Of a DNA stretch of 64,000 bases, positions 43,696 through 54,725 are shown piece by piece (positions within the stretch are counted from its first letter, which is position 1; every line of letters begins with the position of its first letter). The notes under the pieces were generated by a model that was given only the letters and a program-made list of their open reading frames with translations, made no database searches and was not told the DNA's origin. This stretch comes from Eurosta solidaginis (lineage: Eukaryota; Arthropoda; Insecta; Diptera; Tephritidae), in assembly GCF_040869045.1 (NCBI RefSeq), contig NC_090319.1, positions 172,520,645-172,584,644 on the forward strand. The letters are read 5' to 3'. The translations under genes and the position numbers were made by a program.

Positions 43696-46600
43696 GTAGA
43701 AAATGTATACCATCCAAAAACTGCAAGCCTCAATATAACGGAAAAAGTGGTTAAAATTGCTGCTAACTTTATTCGCTGCTCAGTGTTAACTGAGGAAGGT
43801 CGTGTAGCGACTTGGATGGATGATCAATTAGGTTATTTGGGATCTAAATTGGAACACTCAACAATCATGTTCACTGAATTTGTGATGGATCCTATAGTCT
43901 CAATTAACGTTTGTACTATATATACTGCTGTAAGAACTGAAAACGACAATGTTTATTGGTGGGGAGTTTTACCCTTTGATCAAAGACGGTACCTTTGGGA
44001 AAAATTTCGGACAAAAACAAAAAAACCATTAAAATCTGCATCAACAGATATCTGTGTCGGGTCACTCGTAATAATGAAAAAGTGCCCTATTTATCAGGCA
44101 GGCTCTATTGGTTTCACTTGTATTAATGGCATACCAATTATAGGGCAATTGCAAAACTCAGTTTGGGATCTAAGCGACGTCTGTCGTTTTAAAATAATAA
44201 CTGTCACATCGCATTCAAGTGCCGAGAAAAGCATATTATGCACGGAGAAAGATCACAATAAAACCGTCGTAGCAAACACTCCAAACGTGCAGACTTTAAA
44301 TAGTAAAACAAGCTCTACAAAGGAATCTACGGATCGCATTGATATGCCCCCGCCACCCTCGCCTGCATCAAGTACTTGTAGCGATACCGGTAGTGTAACT
44401 TCAAACAAACGAGCAAAGAGAATGGCTGGCAAAGAAGATATTGAAAATAAAAAGGATGAAGAACTTTGGCAACTTAAAGATGTTGTGTTTGTAGAAGAAA
44501 AAGTAGGACCAGTTGGAAAAGTCTTAAAAGTAGATGGTGACTTTGTTGCAGTCCGTTTCCCATTGTACGCTGGTGCTGTTTGTGGAAATGTCAATGAAGG
44601 GAAAGATGATGACTGGCAACAGTGTCGACTTTTACGACGGGAAGATGTTCAGGCGTACAAATCAAATATGGTATCCCGTGGTCCAGACTGGTTACAAAAG
44701 CAACCGAGGAAGGTTAATATTAATAACTGCAGCGAATCGCAGGGATTTCAATTATTAGCCATGTCCGCTGATGTTCGGGGTATTCACATTATAAAGAAAA
44801 ATTGTTTAAAAGTTGTATATAGCTTACACAATTTATATAATAGTAAACAAGAGCAAAATAGCCAGTTCCCGACTGATAGCATGTCCTTTTTGGGATCGAG
44901 CCACAATAACATTGTACTTATTTGTAATAATGATAGCAGCAGTGGCAGCAACGTTATAGTGTGTGATGGAAACCGTGCTATATACCCTATTGCTAAAGAT
45001 TGTTTGGGATCCATAAAAGATCCTCAATATCTTGATTTACCGCCGGTGAAAAGTGCATCGATGGGCATGGTACCGTTATTCTGTGGGGGTAATTTAAAAT
45101 CTAAACTATGTGTGACGGCATTACTATTCGAACCTCAGGAGCTTATGCCTCATATTTTGAGATGTGACTTTAAAAATGCATTTGCAGTACTTAGCCGTTT
45201 GGACACGGAGGATTATAGTCCAATAGTTTCCATTACGCGAGAACGTTGTGATGGCAGCCGAAATGTTTTTCATGCATGTGTTGCAATGTGCGCACCTACG
45301 TCAAACAAAGAAACAGATGAAATAAAGTATTCTGCACCTGCCCGGGGCACATCTTTAGCTAATACTGTTTTCTCAAACTCTCCATCGATTTCAACGCAAT
45401 TAGACATGTCTAACAGCTCAATTGTAACGAATACACCATCAAGTACGAATACTAGGGAAAGCCGTTCTGTTAGCTTGCGGGAAGTGATGAATCGAATAAT
45501 TAATACCGAAAGTGAGCATATCAATTATATTCAAAATATAAGCTATACTGGCGATCCCATCCATATATCTCAATCGTTGTCAGAGGCAAATGGATCGAAT
45601 TCCGGTTTTAATACAACGACAACCATTAATGAGGGCGATGATCAGATGTTGAAAAATACTTTAGCCACAAACATCCCTGCCCTTAACTATGTGCTTGAGG
45701 CTACACAGCGCCGAGAGCAAGCAATTTTGATTTTACAGCAAATGTGTTCAGCCATGGCGTTTCGCCCTTATTTACACCAAATGTTAAGTTTTACGGATGC
45801 TCAAGGCCGAACGCCGTTCATGGTCTCAATATATAACCGCGCATATGAAGCCGGTATAATAGTTTTAAACACTATCTTAAGTATATCTGAAAAGGACACT
45901 TCGATAAAAAATTCAATGATTTTCCCATCAGGTTCATCGCTTGATCAGTCTCCGCTATATGTTCTATGTTATAATGATACATGTTCTTTTACTTGGACAG
46001 GAGCCGACCATATCAATCAAAATATATATGAGTGTAAGACATGTGGCCTAACAGGATCACTATGCTGCTGCACAGAATGTGCACGTATCTGTCATAAAGA
46101 TCATGATTGTAAACTAAAGCGAACATCGCCAACCGCTTACTGCGATTGCTGGGAAAAGTGTAAATGTAAGGCCCTTATTGCTGGGAATCAAAATAAACGC
46201 TTTGCTCTTTTATGTAAATTGGTATCTTCTACTGACCTTGTAACAAGGTTTAATTCAAAAGGAGAATCGATTCTATTATTTCTAATACAAACGGTTGGGC
46301 GCCAGGCAGTGGAACAAAGGCAATATCGGTCTAACTCACGTGTTAGAAATGTAGGAAGTGGAGGAGGTAGTGGTAATTCCCGCAAGTCTTCGTCTATTGA
46401 CCCCGAAGCTGATATGCCAGAGCATGATCTTGAACCCCCAAAATTTGCGCGCAAGGCTCTGGAACGCTTATTAATTGATTGGCATTCTGTTCGAGCTATG
46501 ATTATGACTGGAGTAGAAGAAAATCACATCACACTTCAACCAAAATCAAATTTTGAGAATCAGTCAAATACTGACAGTTATATTTTACTTCAAAATCAAC

Positions 46601-46995
46601 AGGGATCTACACTTTTAGATAAATTTACTCACAATTTAGTTGTGAAATGCAGTGGGGATCATCTGGACACCCTGCTGATGACGCTTGTTCGTGAAATGCA
46701 GGATGACACTATTCCAGGACGTAAAACAGACGGAGAATTAATAGCTCGAAGATTTGTGAGGTCCGTGATTCGTGTCTTCGTGATATTTAGTTTGGAAAAG
46801 ATACCGAATCCAGAGAGAAAAAAATTTACCCCATCTGCAAATAAGCATATTCAAAGCTGTATTAAGGTTTTTCACTCACTATATAAAATTGCAATACAGG
46901 AACTATGTGAAGTGTCTGAGTCTTTGATTTCACCTGTTCGCCTTGGTGTTGTGCGACCAACAGCTCCGTTTTCGATGTCATCAGCTAGTATCGAT
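43696..46995 (+). CDS. hyd: hyd (UBR5) large internal exon, 1,100 codons
   Basis: Encodes the central part of Hyperplastic discs, a giant HECT-type E3 ubiquitin ligase of nucleus and cytoplasm that restrains growth and acts in Hedgehog and N-degron pathways. The exon starts in phase 0 after TTTTAG with VENVYHPKTASLN and ends in phase 0 at SASID before GTAAGC. In order it holds an RCC1-like part (RVATWMDDQLG, YWWGVLPFDQRR), the MPPPPSPASSTCSDT linker, VGKVLKVDGDFVAVRFP, HILRCDFKNAF, and the UBR box at about residues 764-830 (CSFTWTGADHINQN, CCCTECARICHKDHDC, YCDCWEKCKCK) that binds N-degrons. It ends with VRLGVVRPTAPFS. These blocks align without gaps to UBR5. The UBA domain (upstream) and MLLE and HECT domains (downstream) are not in the window. 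Frame is intact. Confidence 0.96.
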
Positions 46996-47058
46996 GTAAG
47001 CGCTTTAAGTATATTACTTTTAATAACTTATATGCATAATTAAATATTTTGAAAATAG

Positions 47059-47203
47059 AGCTCGGATGATTTATTCAATGTTGAACCCCTAACCCCATTA
47101 TTGGCAGAGGAGGACATAGCCGATGGAACAGCGAGGAATGGAACGAATTCTGCCACATCTGGATATAACATTCGGCCGAATGTTTCAATAGATAACATTA
47201 ACG
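47059..47203 (+). CDS. hyd: hyd next exon
   Basis: After a 63-bp intron (46,996-47,058, GTAAGC...AAATAG), the 145-bp exon continues SSDDLFNVEPLTPLL and ends with NIRPNVSIDNIN before GTAAGT (phase 1). This corresponds to the ELFSVEPLPPRP block of UBR5 just downstream of the VRPTAPF block. The stop seen by simple translation at 47,041 lies in the intron. The acceptor and donor are strong and the reading frame is conserved. Confidence 0.9.
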
Positions 47204-47457
47204 GTAAGTCAGCAGCAGACGATATAAATATCACAAGAAAACTGAAATGTAGATAAAACATTAAGGAATTTCAAGTGGTGTAGCATTATTGCATTGCAAA
47301 CTTGTTTAGCATATTTTTTACAATACACTAACAAAATACACGGATATATATTTGCTACGTCATGGAGAATACGCAACACCAAAACCGTATTTATTTTTTC
47401 TTGTGTTTTTTTACTATTATACTAATATATGTTGTTGTTTGTTCTAATTCGAGCTCA
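47204..47457 (+). other. Start of a large downstream hyd intron
   Basis: No further hyd exon is recognised from here to 64,000. The MLLE and HECT regions must lie beyond the window if the gene is intact. Confidence 0.6.
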
Positions 47458-47721
47458 AAGCCCCACAGAAAAAAAAAGTGGGATGTTCAACGGGATAGAC
47501 CGGTCAATTATTATGAATTTGGCGTCGCTGATAACTATCCCGTGGTCAGAATTTAAAAGTCACTCACGTTTTTTGTGGCAAATACTTACGCTTTTTGAGG
47601 ATAGAAATGAAAAAAGAGCTAACTTCTTAATTCTGACCATGGATTAGTGTTCAGCGACATAAAATCGATACGAATTGATTTGTCTAGTCCGTTGAACATC
47701 GCACTTTTTTTTTTGGGGCTG
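47458..47721. repeat. Hairpin MITE
   Basis: Arms of about 100 bp (47,458-47,560 and 47,619-47,721) are imperfect inverted repeats. The left arm starts AAGCCCCACAGAAAAAAAAAG and the right arm, reverse-complemented, starts CAGCCCCAAAAAAAAAAG; both continue with GATGTTCAACGG and later GGTCAGAATT. No ORF is meaningful. Confidence 0.75.
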
Positions 47722-48576
47722 TATTAATGAATCATGGCGTTGCTAAGGAATGCTCCGAAAGGACACTTTTAATTAATTATTTCTCTAAGTGTATGTGCGG
47801 GTTATTATGGGTAGGTAAAACACTGTTAGAAGGTGTGGTCTATTCTGGTTTTTTTTAACATCTTCTTCACCAATAGAGCTTTTTTTCGGTGTATCGCGGA
47901 TTGAAGAACAAGAACATGAATGCAAAGTGTACAGTTACCTTAGAAAAATAGATATTTGTATTAAAAGACTGCGTAAGATGTAGACGTGGTAAATAATGAT
48001 GTATTGTTACAGTGCGGAAGACTTGTCAACGGAATGTATTTCCAAAAATGAAAAAAATCTTCTTCAAGGATAACTGGCGTGAAGGAAGATATGTACCTAA
48101 ATGCATATAAATTAATCCATATCAGTACGAAATTTAGCTAAAAACTCTAGAACAACTGACATAATAAAAGTAGCTAATTAATAACACCGTTTGGAAAGTA
48201 CCAAAACAAAGAAAAAACAGGAAAACGGGAGGCACCAAAAATCTTAACAATTTTTGATAGTAAAAATTTTTTAGTTAATTAGAACGGATAATTACACCTG
48301 CTTTAAAATGGATGAAAAAATGTTGTCTTGTTCCAGTTTTGCATTAAATCGGTCGATGTGAATGTATACTTTCCAGTGTCACCAATTTGAATAACCAAAG
48401 TTTGGCTTAAAGCTACATTTATGGTAAACTATTTGTACTAGAGGCTTCGGGACTCGGGACAATCTGTAACTGTCGTATAAGTATAAGGGCACTTTATTCC
48501 AGAAACTAAAAACGAGGGCACCCTTTATTATGCATTAAATTATGTCGGATTTATTTTAAAATAAATATATAACCCT
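47722..48576. other. No recognisable feature
   Basis: AT-rich intronic sequence; no ORF or repeat recognised. Confidence 0.5.
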
Positions 48577-48960
48577 CCAGCTTACAATATACTCGCGGCA
48601 GGTACGCCTGTCGTAAAGGCGACTAAAATAACAAACTGATTCAAGGGGAACTCTTTCAATGGGTTGCCATCACAATATATAGCTTCTCCAACCCAATTGT
48701 CAACCTCAACTACGGGTGGCGAATCCTGTTTATTTAACAGCCGAGGCTCTTGCGACCCCAAGTTCCTCATGGATCTATGGAGTGAGAGGGTGGTATTGCC
48801 TCGAAGGTTTCATGTGGCCATACCAAATCATTCCCGAGATGGTCGGGCTTGTACCTTCCTTAATGGTGATTGTTACCGGAACATGCCGAATCCATCCAGC
48901 AAAATGAATCGACAACACTCTACGAGGCCTTCGTGGAGTGTCCTTATTGCTACAACAACA
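48577..48960 (+). mobile_element. CAA-tailed retroposon, copy 2
   Basis: Full-length-looking copy (GGCGACTAAAATA... through GCTACAACAACAACAA) with an AATATATA-like short direct repeat at its flanks. The 3' hairpin CACTCTACG / CGTGGAGTG (48,916-48,940) precedes the tail. Confidence 0.75.
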
Positions 48961-50295
48961 ACAACAATATATACGAAAAGCAAAGGTTACTTCTCGAAAA
49001 AGGTATACAAAAGTAAATCAAAGGTGGTAAAAAAAGCTCTGGTAAAGCCAAGAGATTAATGTTTTCGCTTTTCTCCTTTAAGCACCAACCATATGCGTGT
49101 TTACGTTAGAAGAAAATTGAAGTGTGCACTCTCTTTTCGGAACAGTCCTTAGATTCGAATAACACAGCCTCACTTAAAAACCCTTTACACCTTTTTGAAT
49201 GCTGTTGTATTCTTTTATAGCTAAAAGCATTCGAAAGTTTTTCTGGGTGTAGCTGAGCTTTTACCACATTGGCATTTTGTAAATGTATGTGTGTGATCTA
49301 AGTTATTCTAGTTAATTTCATCATAATTCGCTCTCACTCGTGTAGGCAATAGCGGCCGTTTCGTCCCTGCTTCGCGATAACTGACGCCAGTTGGAAGCAC
49401 CAAGTCAGTTCAAATCTGCCTCCACTTCAGTGGAGACCCTCCATAGCTTTGTTCGCGTATTTTTCCAACAGAAACCTACAAACAGCCAAAATCCTCTCAA
49501 CTATCAGCTTTTTCCTCTCATAGAGAAAAATATGTAAAAAAGTACGCGAACAGAAATCCATCAAAAACTATCACAATTTGCGAACAGCTGATGAATTTTT
49601 GGCGGTACAAAAAATTAAAAAAAGTTGAAAAACGTTGTTGTGTCATAGCTGGTGGATGTCCGTAAAGTTTGTCCATCTTGTTCCGCGAGAGTCACCAATT
49701 CATCCAGATGTTCGCCCTCATTATTTTCATTAACATATACCTTTCCATGCTTTATTTTCCGGCTGCAATACTTGAATTAAATTTCGCAATTTGCGTAAAT
49801 TACAACCAGCAGTTTTTCGATCAGCTGTTTTTCTGTTTGTAAATTGCTGTTGCAGCTCTCAGCAAAATGAAATGTCACTTTACTCTCTCTTTTTCTTCAT
49901 TTTTGGAGAGCCGGGTACGCGAACAGAAAAACCTTCAAAATTTGCAAAATCAACAGAAAACTGGAATACCCGAACGAAGCTCATGTAACTGCTGCCTAAT
50001 AAGAGTCGATAAGAATACTCTCTGTTCCGGAGCGTCTTTCACTGTACATAACATAGAAAAGCCTTGAGCTTTTATTATGGTTGTTACTAGAGGTTTACGC
50101 CGATCACTTTATCGGCGACGGCGGCGGCGTGGCCGGCACGCCGGCAAACGCCGGCTTTCTTAGTTTACAAAGCTTGATTTTTCTATTAAAAAAATTGTAT
50201 TTAATAAAGGTTTTGCCTATATGTATTTAAGGAAATCAAACGTTCGGAAATATTCGGGGTTTTTGCCTCAAAGTCTTGCGGATGGTTCAAAAAGT
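48961..50295. other. No gene; a CGG-rich block
   Basis: A strongly GC-rich stretch at 50,095-50,155 (CGGCGACGGCGGCGGCG) is preceded by TTACTAGAGGTTTACGCCGAT. A related block in inverse orientation occurs at 56,530-56,625. Short ORFs show no domain. Confidence 0.4.
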
Positions 50296-50530
50296 TTCAG
50301 GAGTAGCTCCTTGCGGAGGGACTGCCCTTCGTTCACTTACTCCATGGAGGATTCGAACCTAACCCCGGTCTAAGGCACCCTTATTGCTGCGTCTGCCGAA
50401 AAAAATTCAAGGACTTAAAATGGTCACACTTTTGTCTGTATGTCTCGTGCAAAGCGCAGTTTCACCGAAGGATATGTTCTGGGCTAACTCCTAATACTCC
50501 TTGTCGACACGATTTTTTAAAATCTTTTGT
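50296..50530 (+). pseudogene. Decayed LINE N-terminus: 2A-like motif plus PHD-type finger
   Basis: In the plus frame, LLAEGLPFVHLLHGGFEPNPG is followed by CCVCRKKFKDLKW, VSCKAQFHRRICSGL and FLKSFV. This parallels the neighbouring intact N-terminus (LLAAGLLHILLLREG..., CCICRKRIF, VSCKGWLHRTGCSGL, FYKSFV) at roughly half identity, so it is a fragment of a related but distinct LINE. Confidence 0.65.
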
Positions 50531-50647
50531 GTAATGCTCATGACTCTTGGTACAGTTTAACGTTTAGCACCAATGATGGCCTTTTGTTGATTGCGCTAAA
50601 AGGCGACTCCAGTTTTTTCGGCTGTTATAAGAGATATCATTTCCGAT

Positions 50648-52216
50648 GTGCGAACAGGAACAATCCTGACGACCAGTCAGGCAGTCGGTTCTATGTACCG
50701 GAGCGACTCGGGATTTTTCCCGACCAAGGACTGTCATTTCAGTGTAACCCCATTTAATTTGTTTCGTCCCTCCCACAAATTGTCATCCTCCCAGCAGCTC
50801 CTTGCAGCAGGACTGCTCCATATTCTCTTGCTCCGGGAAGGTATCGAATCCAATCCGGGTCCGTCTCCTGACCTCGGTCCTGAGAAATGGTTTTGCTGCA
50901 TCTGCCGGAAAAGAATCTTTTTAGGACGGTCATACTCTGTTCAGTGTGTCTCGTGTAAGGGATGGTTGCATCGGACAGGTTGTTCTGGGCTTGATCCCAA
51001 AACCCGACGTCCACGTAACTTTTATAAATCTTTTGTGGCTCCTTGCTGTTCACGCCCAAGGGCGTCCCGTAGTCTACGTCTAAGCGCCCCCCCATTACCT
51101 TCCAGCAGCCCCGCTGCTCAGCAAGCCACAACAAGTACCCGCTGCTGCTCGCGCCTTACGGCGCCAACAACTCAAACAGCTGCTACCACTCATAACTACA
51201 ATCTTCGTAGTAGAGTCGGAAGCAATGCTGAGCAACAGCCCCTGCCCCCGTCTTCTCCCCCCCTCTTTTCCGGCAGCAATCGTGTAGGTCAGGGAAACAG
51301 ACTCTTAGTCCCTACCTCCGTTTGCACCGTTTGCCAGCACAGAATATATATGTTTGCGACATCCGCCCAATGCAGCTCCTGCCTCGGGTGGTGCCACTTT
51401 CCTAGATGTTCTGGTCTCCGCGACGGCAACCCCTCGGCGGGTTTCATCGCGCCATGTTGCCAGGTCGCAAACCCAAATCATCCGGGTACCCCAATGCTTG
51501 CCCAAGGACGCCCAGTCCCAGGGCCACAACAGCAATTGCGTCCTGGCCTTCCTGAACCCAGGCGTAGTCACCCGTCACTTACCCCCAGAGTGGCGACGTC
51601 TCCCCTCATGCACTTCAGAATTCTGCAGTTAAACTGTAATGGACTAACTGGGAAGATTACGGAGATAGTCAATTTCATGAAGCGGCACAACATCCGCATT
51701 GCTGCGATTCAAGAGACTAAACTCACAGCACGATCTGCATTGCAGTCCTGCTCTGGGTATAATGTCCACAGAAAAGATCGCGAGAGCGGAAATGGAGGCG
51801 GCCTCGCGTTTATAATACACCACTCTGTGCAATATCACATATTTGATCCTGGCATCGACCGCAGGGACAACGTCTTAGAACGTCAAGGCCTATCTGTCCG
51901 GTCAGGCGATGCAAACCTAGAAATCATCAACATCTACATCCCCCCTGCCACCTGTTGCCCCGGTGGATACCACCCTAATATTAGAGCCTTACTCACTGGA
52001 AACAATCGCATTATTTTAGGCGACTTCAATGCCCATCATGATCTATGGCATTCAAATTTGCGGGCGGACAGTAGGGGCGAGATGTTGGCGGATCAAATAG
52101 AAGAAACGACGTTCTGCACAATAAACGGAGACGCCCCCACACGTATGGTAGGAAGCTGTCACAGTTCGCCAGATATCTCAATCGTGAGCGCAGAACTCGT
52201 AAACTGCGTCAACTGA
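50648..52216 (+). CDS. LINE ORF: 2A-like motif, two PHD-type fingers, endonuclease (truncated by frameshift)
   Basis: 522 residues. Residues 65-72 read GIESNPGP, close to the 2A consensus DxExNPGP and preceded by the usual hydrophobic run LLHILLL. Two PHD-like zinc fingers follow: C83, C86, C100, C103, H108, C112 and later CC; the second begins CTVCQHRI and ends CCQ. A basic Pro/Ser-rich linker with YNLRSR lies between. The APE endonuclease starts at MHFRILQLNCNGLTGK (about 320) with IQETKL, GDFNAHHDLW and SPDISIV. The final SDH block is in the next ORF, so the frame break at 52,205-52,218 divides the endonuclease. Start is chosen at the first ATG; the frame is open for some bases upstream. 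Confidence 0.8.
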   Translation: MRTGTILTTSQAVGSMYRSDSGFFPTKDCHFSVTPFNLFRPSHKLSSSQQLLAAGLLHILLLREGIESNPGPSPDLGPEKWFCCICRKRIFLGRSYSVQCVSCKGWLHRTGCSGLDPKTRRPRNFYKSFVAPCCSRPRASRSLRLSAPPLPSSSPAAQQATTSTRCCSRLTAPTTQTAATTHNYNLRSRVGSNAEQQPLPPSSPPLFSGSNRVGQGNRLLVPTSVCTVCQHRIYMFATSAQCSSCLGWCHFPRCSGLRDGNPSAGFIAPCCQVANPNHPGTPMLAQGRPVPGPQQQLRPGLPEPRRSHPSLTPRVATSPLMHFRILQLNCNGLTGKITEIVNFMKRHNIRIAAIQETKLTARSALQSCSGYNVHRKDRESGNGGGLAFIIHHSVQYHIFDPGIDRRDNVLERQGLSVRSGDANLEIINIYIPPATCCPGGYHPNIRALLTGNNRIILGDFNAHHDLWHSNLRADSRGEMLADQIEETTFCTINGDAPTRMVGSCHSSPDISIVSAELVNCVN

Positions 52217-52218
52217 CG

Positions 52219-54669
52219 ATGGTATCATTGGCATCCGACCACCTGCCTATACTTGTTTCGCTCGAGCGTACCGCCGACTTCATCGTCACCGAAAAACGCA
52301 CTTTCATAAACTTTAAAAAAGGAAAGTGGGGAGAATATAAATCCTTTACAGACAACCTCTTTGCTGCCCTCCCTATCCCGACTGATGCCCGCCAAGGGGA
52401 GCGTGCCTTTCGCAAGGTCATTGAATCCGCCTCGGCACGTTTCATTCCCGCCGGGAGAATTCCCGAAATCCGGCCCCACTTCCCGGCGGAGGCCGCAAAC
52501 TTAGCGAGAGAACGTGACCTTATAAGGCAGCTTGATCCAGGCGACCCCCAAATAAGGGATATAAACCAACGCATCAGATTGCTTGTGGATGAACACAAGC
52601 GGGCGAAATGGGAGGAGCACCTAAGAGGTTGTAACCTCTCTACCGGTGTGGGTAAACTTTGGTCCACCGTAAAGTCCCTATCGAATCCGACTAAGCACAA
52701 AGACAAAGTTTCCATCGCCTTTGGCGACAAAGTGCTGTCGGATGCGAAAAAATGCGCGAGCGCTTTCTGCCGACAATATATAATGCATTCTACGGTCGAC
52801 AAAGTTAGACGGAGGGCCAACAGACACGCACATAAACACAAATTCAGCGCGTCACCAATCACCATCACCGCTAAAGAGGTTGAGGACGCCATTGGTCGCG
52901 CTAAACCATCCAAAGCAGTGGGCCCAGACGGCATAGCCATGCCGATGCTTAAAAGCCTAGGGAAAGAGGGTTTCAAATATTTAGCGCAGGTCTTCAACCT
53001 GTCTCTTTCCACCTTTGTCATACCCGAGAAATGGAGAATGGCCAAGGTGGTCCCGCTACTAAAGCCTGGTAAACCAGCTAACATAGGAGAGTCGTATCGT
53101 CCGATATCTCTCCTATCGCCAGTAGCAAAGACGCTCGAAGCCATTTTGCTCCCTTATTTCCAAGCAAATTTGCAACTAGCCTCCCATCAGCATGGCTTCA
53201 GAAAACTCCATAGCACTACCTCCGCACTAAATGCCATTAGTACCCAGATAAATTGCGGTTTAAATCAAAACCCGCACCATAGAACAGTACTCGTAGCGCT
53301 AGACCTATCAAAAGCTTTTGATACGGTCAACCACGGCTCGTTACTGCAAGACCTGGAAGGGTCTACCCTTCCCCCATGTCTTAAAAGGTGGACCGCAAAT
53401 TATCTGGGTGGTCGGCAGGCATCGGTGCTATTTAGAAACGAAACATCAAAGCCAAGGAGAATTAAACAAGGGGTGCCACAGGGTGGTGTCCTATCCCCAC
53501 TTCTGTTTAATTTCTACATATCTAAGCTACCTTCACCACCGGAAGGAGTCACAATCGTTTCCTACGCCGATGACTGCACAGTAATGGCCACAGGCCCAGG
53601 CCCACAGATCGATGAGCTATGCAATAAAATAAACGGCTACCTCCCTGATCTCTCCAGTTTTTTCGCCTCGCGAAACCTGGCATTATCACCGACTAAATCT
53701 TCCGCGACCTTATTTACAACATGGACGTCCCAAATGTCGACCATTTTGAACATCCACGTCGATGGCTCTACGCTACCGACTGTCCTACACCCCAAAATCT
53801 TGGGTGTGACGTTTGATCAGGATCTACATTTTGGTGAGCACGCAGCCGCAATTGTTCCGAGAATTCAGAGCCGTAACAAAATCCTCAAATCCCTTGCTGG
53901 CAGTACCTGGGGAAAAGATAAAGAAACGCTCATGACTACATACAAAGCAATTAGCCAGCCGATTACGTGCTACGCGTCACCCATATGGTCGCCAAGCCTA
54001 AAAATTACCCACTGGAAGAAGCTACAGGCCTGCCAAAATACTGCTCTCAGAATTGCCACGGGCTGTCTTCTTATGTCCCCAGAACACCATCTACATAATG
54101 AGGCGAGAATACTCCCCATCAGGGAAAGAAACGAGATGCTGACCAAACAGTTCCTGTTGAATACCCAGAAACCTGGGCATCCCAACAGACATCTGATTGA
54201 CGAGCCAGCACCGCCTAGGGGCTTAAGGAGTCATCTCCGTAAGCATTTTGAGGAAATACGGCATCTGAGAACACAGCCGTATGAAGCGAAAAAACACAAG
54301 CAGGTCCTTGGTGAACTCCACAAACAGGCGTCGGACCTTTATGCCGGGAATTGCCCGGTGAACCCAGTACTCAAAGTAAAGTATCCAAAACTTGCGGAAG
54401 AGGAACGCATACTCCCCAGGGAAACGCGTGTCACTCTGGCTCAACTTCGTTCTGGATACTGTAACAGGTTAAACTCTTACCTATCCAGAATCAACCCCGA
54501 CATACAAAATGTATGCCCCGCTTGCAATGTGTCCCCACATGACACCAACCATCTCTTTAATTGTAATGTGGAACCAACGCCTCTAACACCCCTTTCCCTA
54601 TGGTCCACCCCTGTTGAAACAGCAAGTTTCCTTGGACTCCCGTTAGAGGATATTGATGACAGTTTGTGA
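52219..54669 (+). CDS. LINE reverse transcriptase ORF
   Basis: 816 residues. It begins with the end of the endonuclease (LASDHLPILVSL, residues 4-15). Reverse transcriptase (about 225-520) shows KAVGPDGIAMPML, YRPISLLSPVAKTLE, HGFRKLHSTTSA, ALDLSKAFDTVNH, QGVPQGGVLSPLLFN and YADD at 449-452. It ends with a Cys/His cluster CPACNVSPHDTNHLFNC. There is no RNase H domain. All RT motifs are intact. The ATG is probably not a natural start: this frame is the continuation of the preceding ORF after a small deletion or insertion. It fits the CR1/Jockey group; the exact clade is not determined. Confidence 0.85.
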   Translation: MVSLASDHLPILVSLERTADFIVTEKRTFINFKKGKWGEYKSFTDNLFAALPIPTDARQGERAFRKVIESASARFIPAGRIPEIRPHFPAEAANLARERDLIRQLDPGDPQIRDINQRIRLLVDEHKRAKWEEHLRGCNLSTGVGKLWSTVKSLSNPTKHKDKVSIAFGDKVLSDAKKCASAFCRQYIMHSTVDKVRRRANRHAHKHKFSASPITITAKEVEDAIGRAKPSKAVGPDGIAMPMLKSLGKEGFKYLAQVFNLSLSTFVIPEKWRMAKVVPLLKPGKPANIGESYRPISLLSPVAKTLEAILLPYFQANLQLASHQHGFRKLHSTTSALNAISTQINCGLNQNPHHRTVLVALDLSKAFDTVNHGSLLQDLEGSTLPPCLKRWTANYLGGRQASVLFRNETSKPRRIKQGVPQGGVLSPLLFNFYISKLPSPPEGVTIVSYADDCTVMATGPGPQIDELCNKINGYLPDLSSFFASRNLALSPTKSSATLFTTWTSQMSTILNIHVDGSTLPTVLHPKILGVTFDQDLHFGEHAAAIVPRIQSRNKILKSLAGSTWGKDKETLMTTYKAISQPITCYASPIWSPSLKITHWKKLQACQNTALRIATGCLLMSPEHHLHNEARILPIRERNEMLTKQFLLNTQKPGHPNRHLIDEPAPPRGLRSHLRKHFEEIRHLRTQPYEAKKHKQVLGELHKQASDLYAGNCPVNPVLKVKYPKLAEEERILPRETRVTLAQLRSGYCNRLNSYLSRINPDIQNVCPACNVSPHDTNHLFNCNVEPTPLTPLSLWSTPVETASFLGLPLEDIDDSL

Positions 54670-54725
54670 TCGGTCGCGTCTGTTAGGTGGGGCGAAGCAC
54701 TGCTACAACAACAACAACAACAACC

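Larger units (their letters stand above)
50530..54725 (+). mobile_element. PHD-finger LINE (CR1/Jockey group), nearly complete
   Basis: A 4.2-kb non-LTR retrotransposon with two plus-strand ORFs and a tail GCTACAACAACAACAACAACAA at 54,702. A single frame break separates the ORFs within the endonuclease domain. The 5' boundary is uncertain because an older related fragment abuts it. A minus-strand 45-bp piece of the same family lies at 1-45. Confidence 0.85.

Noticed and set aside
43484..43699. ORF just upstream of the hyd exon as coding sequence
   Set aside because: It runs across the splice acceptor at 43,695 in a frame different from hyd and has no similarity to UBR5 that I can see.
46996..47043. 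Apparent hyd stop codon at 47,041-47,043
   Set aside because: GTAAGC at 46,996 and the acceptor at 47,058 define a short intron, and the next exon continues the conserved protein.
52209..53144. Minus-strand 311-residue ORF
   Set aside because: Antisense shadow of the LINE reverse transcriptase; no recognisable family.
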